Assembly: GCA_009602725.1 (NCBI GenBank)
Contig: WELB01000018.1
Span: 714,983 to 725,012 of the forward strand
Source of the DNA: Spirogloea muscicola
Taxonomy: Eukaryota > Streptophyta > Zygnematophyceae > Spirogloeales > Spirogloeaceae
Reading direction: 5' to 3'
DNA length: 10,030 nucleotides
The translations under genes were made by a program, and so were the position numbers. The notes under the pieces were generated by a model. That model searched no databases, had not been told where the DNA came from, and saw nothing but the letters and a program-made list of their open reading frames with translations. Positions within the stretch are counted from its first letter, which is position 1. Every line of letters begins with the position of its first letter. Below, one piece after another: positions 1 to 7,629 of the stretch.

Positions 1-67
<67 letters not shown>

Positions 68-76
68 TCCCTCTCT
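1..76. repeat. CT dinucleotide microsatellite
   Basis: This is a nearly perfect CT tract from the first base, interrupted by A at 19 and G at 53. It decays into CCCT/TCCC-type pyrimidine sequence up to about position 90. It may extend left of the window. It lies about 130-200 bp upstream of the proposed ATG of the MAPKK-like gene. It could be a promoter-proximal or 5'-UTR polypyrimidine tract, but nothing here proves a regulatory role. Confidence 0.95.
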
Positions 77-205
77 CGCCCTCTTCCCTCTAAGAGGCAA
101 AGACGAAGCTGGGCACGCCTCAACCCGCTTTGGCTTATTGTCCTGTCTGTCTGTCCCTGCATCAAACCCCCTCCCTCCCTGCAACTCGGCCCCAGAGGCG
201 CCATA
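77..205 (+). other. presumed 5' flank / leader of the MAPKK-like gene
   Basis: This pyrimidine-rich stretch lies between the microsatellite and the proposed start codon at 206. I see no TATA-like box and no conserved coding sequence. The long open frame running through it (from 130) resembles nothing I know, and its codon content looks like that of the surrounding non-coding DNA. Confidence 0.4.
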
Positions 206-2989
206 ATGCCTTTGGCGCGCCAGAGCTCGTCCCTGCGCACCGCCGCCGGCGGCCTCAAGCTCGCCGTTGCGCGCCCGACCGCAGACGCCGTCCTGTGAGT
301 GCGAGCTCTCCCGCTGCCGCCTGCAACGCTATCACCGCTGCTGGTCAGCCCACAAATGCGTCCCAGCGACCGACGGAAGTCGATTCCAGCAGCCATTGCC
401 TGCCGAGCATGTTGTTGGCACTGAGCTCCAAGCCGGCGCCTGCTGCTTGGCCAGGTCCAAGGGCGGGCTAGCAGGCGAGGCGGAGGCCTTCGCAGCCGGG
501 CCGTGCGAGAGCCCAAGCGTACGCAACGCCGCCTGCTCCGTCCATCACCGCTGCCACAATGGTGGGCGCCCAACGAATGCACGTCGTGCTCCTGAGTGTG
601 GCCTCCGACGCTCCCGCCTCCTGCACTGTCCTGCAGCCTCTGAATAACCTGGTGGGGCTTGCCGACCTCGAGGCGATCCGCGTCATTGGCAAGGGCAGCG
701 GCATCACGCAGCTCGTGCAGCACCGCTGGACCAATGACCTGTATGCCCTCAAGGTTGGCGGCCATACTCCATCAATGGGGACCCCTCTCAGTCATTGACA
801 ACACCTGATCACATTGAGGTTATGGGCTTAAGGCTGTTGATTGCTGTCACCCAGTCGGGCTCTTGGGTCCAACTTAGTGCACCTGGCCTCAAGTCAACCT
901 TCTCATTATGGGCACATGCTACAGGATCTTGCATGGATGCTGACTTTTAGACACCAGGTTCGGAATGCATGTCTGACTCGGCTGCGCTGTTTGCTAGACG
1001 CTGCCGTTTGGCATCCCCGAGGCAAGGCGGGAGAGCGTGACCGCAGAGCTGGACGCCAACCACGGCGCGGCTTGCCCGTACCTCGCCATCTGCTATCGTG
1101 CGGTGCTCGCCGGCAGCCAGACGTCTATCATCTGGGAGTATGCGGACCGCGGCAGTGTCGCCGACATTGCTCACGCCTGCCGGCAGCTGCCAGAGCTCTA
1201 CCTTGCCACCATTGCCAAGCAGGTTGCTTTGACTCTTGGAGCTTGGCTTCATGCCTTGGACTTGAGCATGAATGCAGATTGACTTTTTGTACGAGGTGGA
1301 GGACTGTGTGCGCATTTCTGTGGAGTTTGATTGACTGGGAGTCTGACTGCTCAGCGCAGGTGCTAGCGGGCATCCTGTACCTGCACAATCACAACATTGT
1401 GCACGGCAATGTGAAGCCCGCCAACATTTTGGTCAACCACAAGGGCGAGGTGAAGCTGACTGACTATGGCCTCCGGCCATTCCTTGATCCGCTGGCGGGC
1501 CAACCTGCCACGTTTGGAGGCTTGGCCTCATACATGCCGGTGAGGGGTCGATTAATTGACCATTTCACAATCTCCCATACAAGCACTGCCAATGCATTCC
1601 CATATTATAGCCAGAATCAATTGCCGACCTTGGGACAAAAGCGATGCACAGCTCTCAAGAACTCTGTCTGGCTACGCCCGTGTCACTCTCAGAGTCATGG
1701 ACATTGTAGTCCTTCAATTAAATCACAGCTGCATCATACCTTCAGTATTTGCAGCATTGCAGCCAGGCTTCCTACTTTACAACAACGGGCTTGGGCTTGA
1801 GGTGCAAGAAGACCACAGGCGCCCGCAGACTGCAGTCATTTGCATGGCATCAGCTGTTGCAGCCAGAGCGCCACACCTGCACGAATTGCAGAAACTGCCG
1901 GCATCTTGCACCCCTCTTGGCCTCTCAACTGAATCCTACACCCTACACCCTGAATCACTTTGACTGCAGCCGGAGGCCATCGGAGGCAGCCTCCCAGCGC
2001 CAGGCGACGACATCTGGGCCCTGGGGGTGTCCCTGCTTGAGCTCGCCCTCGGCCGGCACCCATTCGTCCCAATGTCTGCCCCAACGGCGCCGGTTGGGCC
2101 GCCTCAAGAAGTGGCCGATGCCAGCAGCACAGCTCCGGTAGCCGCACCTGATGCTTCCCTGCCAGTGGTCCTGAAGGCCATTGTTGACATGGAAGTGCCG
2201 TCCACCGGCGTTGCGGACTACTCCGAAGACTTCTCATCCTTCGTCTCATGGTGGTGCGTGCCGTGACCCAAGCAAAGCCTGACAAAGACTTGAATGCTTT
2301 CAAGACTTCAGCTGATGTCGGTTGCACCTGAGTGTTGACAAAACCTGATTGAAGCAAAATTGTGAGCCCAGCCCTTACTCCCAGCCCAAGGTGGTGACTG
2401 CATTCCTGGCACCTTCAAGCTTGTGTCTGCTGTCGCGAGTCCTCTGAAGCTCACGATGAACAAGTCGACAGCAAGCATGCCTTGCCTGTTTGTATGTTGC
2501 TGAAGACAGAGAAGCTCACAAGCACTTCTGCCAAGCTTACTCTGCATGCTCAATGCTACTTGTGCGCAGCTTGAGCAAGGATCCTGAAAGTCGGCCTTCC
2601 CCTGTCAACCTTCTGGTGAGCACAACTATTACGGGTATTTTCAAGGCAGTATATAGGTCTGTCAGCAGCACAGAAGTTGCAGAAGCTCTGTCAGAAAGCG
2701 GTTGGGGCCTTGCACAACATGACCCACAACCTGATTAGTCTGCACAAACACTGACAGCAAGCTCTTTGTATACATAGCTCTGAGGTCACAGTGAGGGTGT
2801 GCCAGCAAGGGTGTGGTGTTTGTGTGTGTCAAGAAGCACAAAGGCATCTTAGCCTGATAACCTTATCCCCAACCTTCAGAGTCCTGCTAATGACTTGCTT
2901 TCCCTCTCTCGCAGAGCCATCCATTTATGAAGAAGTTTGAGGGCCAATGGGCAGACATCTCAGATCTCTGCCGTACGCTCAACATTTGA
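206..2989 (+). CDS. MAP kinase kinase family protein, probable pseudokinase (spliced)
   Basis: Plant-type MAPKK (MKK1/2/6-like), in exons 206-294, then an exon ending at 753 (acceptor probably 636/637), then 998-1222, 1360-1539, 1970-2253, 2570-2615 and 2915-2989. All junctions from 753 onward have GT..AG borders and keep phase. The N-terminus carries GGLKLAV, like the LKLSVP docking-type segment of plant MKKs. The kinase domain runs from [12 protein letters not shown] (P-loop 688-711) and the ATP lysine YALK (751-753) to the alphaC Glu in [27 protein letters not shown] (1399-1422), DYG (1462-1470), YM-P-PEAI across intron 1540-1969, and DDIWALG. The C-terminus is SHPFMKKFE, then a stop. Expected length is about 340-360 aa, normal for the family. 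Active MAPKKs phosphorylate MAPKs on the TxY loop. Here HRD is HGN, the P-loop is one residue short and the loop Ser/Thr are mostly lost, so catalysis is unlikely. The reading frame is otherwise intact. Family assignment is near certain; lack of activity is inferred. Confidence 0.88.
295..636 (+). other. first intron region of the MAPKK-like gene, internal exon unresolved
   Basis: A strong donor (GTGAGT) follows exon 1 at 295 and leaves phase 2. The best acceptor for the kinase-domain exon, a pyrimidine-rich tract ending in CAG at 634-636, would start that exon in phase 0. The two do not match directly. Either a small unrecognised exon lies in between, or a weaker acceptor such as the AG at 595-596 (exon from 597, phase-compatible) is used. 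The frame upstream of 637 is open from 472, so a longer exon is also possible. I could not recognise the usual TFxDGDL segment of plant MKKs here. Confidence 0.5.
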
Positions 2990-3644
2990 TGTACCTGTCA
3001 CACAAGCTGCTCACAGCACCCTTCTTCGTCTGCAGGGTCGCTGCTTTGCTATGACTGACCCAGAATTGGCACTTGTGCTGCAGCCTGACATTTCTACCAT
3101 AAGCCCTTCTGCGTACTTCCCTTTGCCAACATCCTCTGTGCATCAGATTATGGGGGCACTTATTCACAGACTGGGAAGTTATGATAAGTTGATAGTACTC
3201 AGTGGGTTGTGAGACAAGAACGCGCAGTAGTTGCCACAGGTCCTCCCTGTTGTAGCCACTCAGTGTGCAGCGACTCTGTAAATGCATCTGACAACGGGCG
3301 CCCTGGTTGAGCGCCAGGACCTTAGTCCCTAGATAAGGTGCATCAGCTGCAGCAAAGCAAGAAGCGGCAGTAGGAAGCCACATCTTCTTGCCCTCTTTCC
3401 TTGAGCTTCTGCTGCTGCAGTGCTCATGTAGCAGATTTTGAAATGCTGATGGCGACAATTGAGATAGTAGACTACAATGATCATGAAGAGGCAATCTCCT
3501 CTTCCAGGCAATGGAAAGAAGAGGTGTCACTTGCAGCAGGGTCTGTACCGGGTCCCAGGTCGAATGAGCTGGGTGCATATTAATGGTGCAAAAAGTCTCT
3601 CAACTATTGCGAGACAGCTAAGCAAGTGGCTTGCCTGACCAAGG
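2990..3644. other. convergent intergenic region (3' UTRs)
   Basis: This is the space between the stop codons of the plus-strand MAPKK-like gene and the minus-strand gcvT gene. It must hold both 3' UTRs. Open frames occur on both strands (one of 199 codons on the minus strand overlaps the last kinase exon), but none shows a recognisable domain. A TGTAA signal for the plus strand is at 3277-3281. I found no TTACA, the minus-strand equivalent, for gcvT in this interval. Confidence 0.6.
3277..3281 (+). terminator. candidate TGTAA polyadenylation signal of the MAPKK-like gene
   Basis: TGTAA occurs once on the plus strand here, about 290 bases after the kinase stop codon. TGTAA is the established near-upstream polyadenylation element of chlorophyte algae. 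The distance is plausible for an algal 3' UTR, but a pentamer can occur by chance. Confidence 0.45.
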
Positions 3645-6600
3645 TCAGCCCTTGTAGTACTTGGTCGGCACAAATGGCATCTTGGTTACGACTCCGTCAT
3701 TGACCTTGCCGCGAACTTTCACCTGCCAAATTTGAAAGAAAGCACAGCAGTCCAGATGATGAGTGCCAGAGGGCCTTGTCAAGGGGTGTCAAGCACAGAG
3801 AAGTATGTGGCCTGGAAAGGCCTTGTGGTCAACATCAAGTTGGCCGTGGAAGGTACAACTCGCCGGGAAAAAAAGAGGACAAAGTAATCTAGTCTACTAC
3901 GCACGTTCTTCAATCTTTCCCTCTGCGAGTGCTAGCTTCTGCATTAAATATTTACTGGCCTTCTTCACATGAACACCCTGAGGTGGTCTCAACAAACCCC
4001 CAAACACACAAACCTTAATTTGTGTGCCACTTTTGTGATTCCCACTTTTCACATAGCCCATGGCTATATTCTTCTTCAAACACGGGCTAAATCCTCCAGA
4101 AGTGACCTCGCCAAGAGCCTGATTGCCAGCCTCGTCAAGGATCTCTGCATGACTGCATGAATGCCGCCACCAATACGATTACCAGCTGCCTTCTTACTGG
4201 CTTGGCATGCTTCTACAACCTGATGGAGAGGCAAAAGCGGACATTGCTAGCTGGCCTGCATGCTACATGAACATCATGAGCTTGCGAGGTGACTACCCTC
4301 CTATCAGGTGAACCGGCAGAGACGTACTGGCGAGCAGGAGCACCACTCGATATGATGCCAACACGCCTAATGGAGGGACCCTCTGAAATTTGCTTCAATA
4401 TAGTGTCAGAGCCGAGGAAGCCTCCCTCAGAGCGTCGTCTGCAAGAGTGGTCCACATCACACATCACTTTGATGGTACTCAAAACCCATGTGATAACAAG
4501 CCTAAATGCTGCTTCGATTTAGAATAAGTCTTTGTGAGCATGCAAACCCAACCAGCAACACTGTCAAGCAGGACCACCTAACATGACAGCTATGAAATGC
4601 GCACCTCTTGCCGACTGTCCAAGCGAGCCCAGCCTCAATTGGCGTGACATGTTGCTCCAGGTCGTTGCCATACAAGCAGAGGCCCGCCTCCAATCGCAAG
4701 CTGTCTCTTGCTCCAAGACCTGTCAATCTCACCTTGTCTTCGGATGCTTCCAATATCTTCTTTGCAAGCTCCACAGCATGCTCAGAGGGAACAGAGATCT
4801 CAAATCCATCCTCGCCAGTGTACCTGTTTGCAATGAGAAACTTAAGCAGGCACGTGGGCATGTTGATAGTGACCTCTTGCACATTAACACTTTTATAGGC
4901 ACATTGCATGCTGGCTATAGATACAAGGACTGCTACAACATGTGAAAATGTCAGCTTGACTTGCTGACGATAATGCTGGTAAAGTATATACAATTGTAGG
5001 TAGTGGAGACTTAATTTCGTGCACAACATGCAAACATACACAAACTTCCAGTAGCCGCTCTACGCTCACCCTGTGCGTGTCAAGAAGCAGTCTGCCCCAT
5101 TGATTTTTGTCAGCTTGATGTCGCTGAAGTAGAGCTTGCTGAGGTCCTCTGTAGTCAGCTTCTGGAGGACCGAAGGAGCAAGGGGGCCTTGAAGGGCCAG
5201 CAAGGATCGGTCATCGTGTATGTGCCACGCCACGTCCTTGCCCTTGCTCTGATATGGCTTCAGATGCTTCTCAATATGCTCTGACAAACACAAATGTCAA
5301 GATTGTTTTCCACTTTCGCACAATGTCTCCGGCAAACAAGGCATTATGTACTTTGTGGATGTGCCAGCTATATCCACCATTCTACAGCGACCGAGCGACC
5401 AAGAACAAAAGCAAATTGCTACAATCTGAGGCTGCTAATTAGCCTAATTAGAGGAACAAGTGAAGGCTCACCTAAGTCCTTATCACGGCAGCCAGCGTTC
5501 AGAACCAGGTAGATGTGATCGTCGGCCAGCTTTGAGATGACTGTGTCATCAATGACACCTGCAGCGGAGACTCCAAGTTGATCAGTTATGAATACATGCA
5601 TTACGTGAGGGCACAGGCCAGATAGGCCCTTGATATGAGGTAGACTATCGGCTGCGAAGTAAGGTATTGGGTAACCCCTGTCTTAGAAAGGGGCAACATC
5701 GTCACCATGAGTCATAAGGATGAATTAAATCTGTTCAATCTCCAGATCGAAAGCCAAGGTAAGCCACTGCAGCTTACCCCCCTTCTCGTTAGTGAAGACA
5801 GATAGACTGCCAGTCCCGAGCTTCAGGCTAGCAAGGTCTCCGACCACCAAAGTCTCCAGGAAGGGAATGCTGTCCTTGCCCTGCACGTACTGACAGCCTA
5901 AGTCAGAGCTTAAGCTGCTGACCTCTAGCAGCAGCGTTGCGAACATTGCTGACATGTGGTATATCCGGCAGTATTTGCATTCAGCACGCATGGGTATGTA
6001 AGCGACGGAGCCATGCAGGAAGTGACTGGACTGCATAGGAGCAGCTGCATGCACAGCTGCAAATGCGATGACTAATGACCTCGCTCCCTTTGCACAAGTA
6101 TCAGTCCTGTACACCGTGCAGCTGAGATCATAAAACAAGAATCGCTTCGATGGTCGGCATTGCAAGTCCCTTCCCTGGCAGGCGTGCTGAGGGTCTCGCG
6201 AAGGCCCCATCTTAACTGCGAGCCGTGCAGTGGCCCTGCATTGTGTGACCTCTATGACTAGACGGTCGCAGCGCCTGCCATTGCCGATGTCGATCAAGCC
6301 ATCGAGCCGCCGAGCCGCCGACTGACCTTGAGGCTGAGGCCGCACATGTGGGAGACGTCGAAGAGGCTGCCGTTGCTGCGGCAGTTGAGCGTCGAGTCGA
6401 TGATGCTGTCCTTGTACTGGATCGGCATGCTGTACCCCGCGAACGGCACCATCTTGCCGCCGTGCTGGACGTGGAAGTCGTACAGCGCGGTGCGCTTGAG
6501 CGAAGCCGCGTCGGCGAGGCCGCGGGCAGGCGGCGCGGCGGCGGGCCGCAGCGCCAGCANCCGCGAGGCGCGCCGCGTCCTGCGGGCCTCCCGCTGCTGG

Positions 6601-6710
6601 CTCGGCAGGGATCGGCGGGGCTCGGTTGTGGGGTTCGTGGCGCGGCAGGACATGGACAGTTTGCGGCTGCTGGTATTAAATGAGCGGCTGTAAAGGCCGG
6701 CCAGGTGCAT
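3645..6710 (-). CDS. GCVT: glycine cleavage system T-protein (aminomethyltransferase), mitochondrial, eight exons
   Basis: The T-protein takes the aminomethyl group from lipoyl-H-protein, releases ammonia and gives 5,10-methylene-tetrahydrofolate in the mitochondrial matrix. In an alga this serves photorespiration and one-carbon supply. Minus-strand exons: 6710-6327, 5880-5778, 5558-5472, 5280-5070, 4823-4605, 4438-4328, 4152-4014 and 3722-3645. They join in phase with GT..AG borders into 443 residues plus stop, a typical length. Residues 1 to about 65 are rich in Arg, Ser and Ala and lack acidic residues at first, as in a mitochondrial presequence. Family landmarks: [30 protein letters not shown] with the folate-site Asp at about 118, [44 protein letters not shown] (263-271), [14 protein letters not shown] (297-310), [15 protein letters not shown] and the end [13 protein letters not shown]. 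The start may be ATG 6710 or ATG 6653; both keep a presequence. One base (6560) is unknown. The gene looks complete and functional. Confidence 0.97.
6560..6560. other. ambiguous base (N) inside gcvT exon 1
   Basis: A single N interrupts the sequence within the presequence part of gcvT, leaving one residue undetermined. The frame is kept on both sides, so it is a base-calling gap in a very GC-rich stretch, not a frameshift. Confidence 0.98.
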
Positions 6711-6730
6711 ACAGAGGGTGTGTCTTAGAG

Positions 6731-6740
6731 CAATATAAAT
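6731..6740 (-). promoter_or_regulatory. possible TATA-like element of gcvT
   Basis: An AT island reads ATTTATATTG on the minus strand, about 20 bases before ATG 6710 and about 80 before ATG 6653. If it is a real TATA element, transcription would begin close to or inside the first ATG, which would favour 6653 as the translation start. It stands out in otherwise GC-rich sequence, but it is a weak match. Confidence 0.25.
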
Positions 6741-7052
6741 CGGTCGGGGCTTCTATCGTCGAAGTTGTGGCGCGGCCGTCATGTGGCGCCGCTAAGGCGC
6801 ACCGTTGGCGGGGCAGCGCCCCCCTCCACTACAATGCGGATTCTTTCTGGAGCCGGCGGATAAGGGGGGGGTTGTTCGACGACGAGTTTGATTTACCCAG
6901 CCCCGCGGTAAGCGCTCGATGTCGCGGGCTCGCCGGGCCGTGGCGTAACTACTGCCCGTACGCTGGCGGTTGGCGGTCCACCACGTGGCGTGGCTGGCCC
7001 GAGCGGGGCTCGTCTCCCCTTTCTTTTGGAATGGCGCTACGGCTTCTTTCAG
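6741..7052. other. intergenic DNA without recognisable gene
   Basis: This is GC-rich sequence upstream of gcvT. Open frames exist on both strands but have no recognisable motifs, and I see no tRNA or rRNA structure. A GGCTGGCCC followed by CCCTTTCTTTTGG near 6990-7029 faintly recalls the hairpin repeats downstream, but it is too weak to call. Confidence 0.5.
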
Positions 7053-7101
7053 ACCTTGTCCTTCCTTTCTTTGGGCTGGCCCCTCGTTTCTATGAGCGAG
7101 C
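7053..7101 (+). repeat. hairpin repeat copy 1 (plus orientation, internally deleted)
   Basis: It starts CTTGTCCTTCCTTTCTTTGG, continues GGCTGGC and ends TATGAGCGAGC. This matches the reverse complement of the copy at 9643-9700 (TTGTCCATTCTTTTTGGGCT ... TATGGGCGAGC) at both ends, but it lacks about 10 bases in the middle that would form the second arm of the hairpin. Confidence 0.6.
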
Positions 7102-7136
7102 ACATTCTCGTAGCTGCTAAGCGTTTTTGGCCCCTT

Positions 7137-7187
7137 CGAACCTTTTCGGGCTGGCTTTTCACAGCCCTTGCCCCCATTGGGAGTGCC
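7137..7187 (+). repeat. hairpin repeat copy 2 (plus orientation)
   Basis: It carries CTTTTCGGGCTGGCTTTTCA, then CAGCCCTTGCCCCCATTGGG. GGGCTG and CAGCCC can pair as a six-base stem around an eight-base loop. The order of blocks (T-rich, GGGCTGGC, AGCCC, CCCCATTGGG) matches the reverse complement of the copy at 7504-7560. Confidence 0.6.
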
Positions 7188-7220
7188 ACGTTTTGGGCTG
7201 GCCTCTCACAGCCTCTGCTG
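7188..7220 (+). repeat. hairpin repeat copy 3 (plus orientation, short)
   Basis: It directly follows copy 2 and repeats its core: TTTTGGGCTGGCCTCTCACA followed by GCCTCTGCTG. GGGCTG and CAGCCT can pair with one G-T wobble. The GC-rich right part of the longer copies is missing, so this is a partial unit or a tandem duplicate of the hairpin core. Confidence 0.5.
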
Positions 7221-7503
7221 TCAACGTGGAAGCGCTGTTAACTTCGGCCCTGGCGGATCGACGTGCACGGGGCGTTCGCCAGTCGGTGGCTGGACCTTCT
7301 CCATTATCTGCAGTGGGTAATATATGTCATCAGATACGCTTGCCGTTGTCCTTGGCGACTTCTTCATCGTTTCAGTACACGCAAGTTTGCTGCAGCGCTT
7401 TCAATAGACGAGCACTTTCTTCTTTGCACAGCGGGCCATCCATCGTCGCAGGGACAGCAAGGCAAGGGGAGCTGCCCGGCTTCAATGCCGCTGAATAGAA
7501 AGA
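7221..7503. other. intergenic DNA without recognisable gene
   Basis: No coding motif, RNA gene or repeat is evident. Open frames of about 120 codons cross this stretch and run on into the repeat at 7504, which argues that they are chance frames. Confidence 0.5.
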
Positions 7504-7560
7504 GCTCGCCCATTGGGGACAGGGGCTGGAACAGCCAAGCCAAAAAAGAATGGACAAAGT
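7504..7560 (-). repeat. hairpin repeat copy 4 (minus orientation), 3' side of the retroelement
   Basis: This 57-bp unit shares GCTCGCCCAT, AGGGGCTGG and AAAAAGAATGGACAA with the unit at 9643-9700, in the same order and orientation. GGCTG and CAGCC form a five-base stem with a three-base loop. It lies about 70 bp beyond the stop codon of the retroelement frame, so it may belong to that element's 3' UTR. Confidence 0.7.
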
Positions 7561-7629
7561 ACGAGAAGGGCGTCAGGGGAAGCGCTAAGAAAAACAAGCA
7601 CAAGAAGAAACAAAGCAACTACGAATGAC

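Noticed and set aside
130-471. Plus-strand open frame of 113 codons upstream of the kinase
   Set aside because: It overlaps exon 1 of the MAPKK-like gene in another frame and crosses its strong GTGAGT donor. It has no family resemblance.
841-1800. Plus-strand open frame of 319 codons
   Set aside because: It holds kinase exon 4 (1360-1539) in frame but also reads through introns at 754-997, 1223-1359 and 1540-1969. The exon 3 kinase sequence lies in another frame, so the spliced model explains the region better.
1932-1953. CTACACCCTACACCCTGA as a telomere-like repeat
   Set aside because: Only two imperfect units inside an intron, and not the TTTAGGG-type unit. Too short to mean anything.
2979-3578. 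Minus-strand open frame of 199 codons
   Set aside because: No recognisable domain, overlaps the last kinase exon, and lies in the 3' intergenic region. Most likely a chance frame.
5725-6345. Minus-strand open frame of 206 codons as a separate gene
   Set aside because: Only 5880-5778 matches the T-protein. The upstream part is intron 1 and the last codons are read-through past the GTAAGC donor.
7053-7220. Hairpin repeats as a CRISPR array or tRNA genes
   Set aside because: Copies are unevenly spaced, divergent, occur in both orientations, and the host is eukaryotic. The folds lack the tRNA cloverleaf arms and T-loop.
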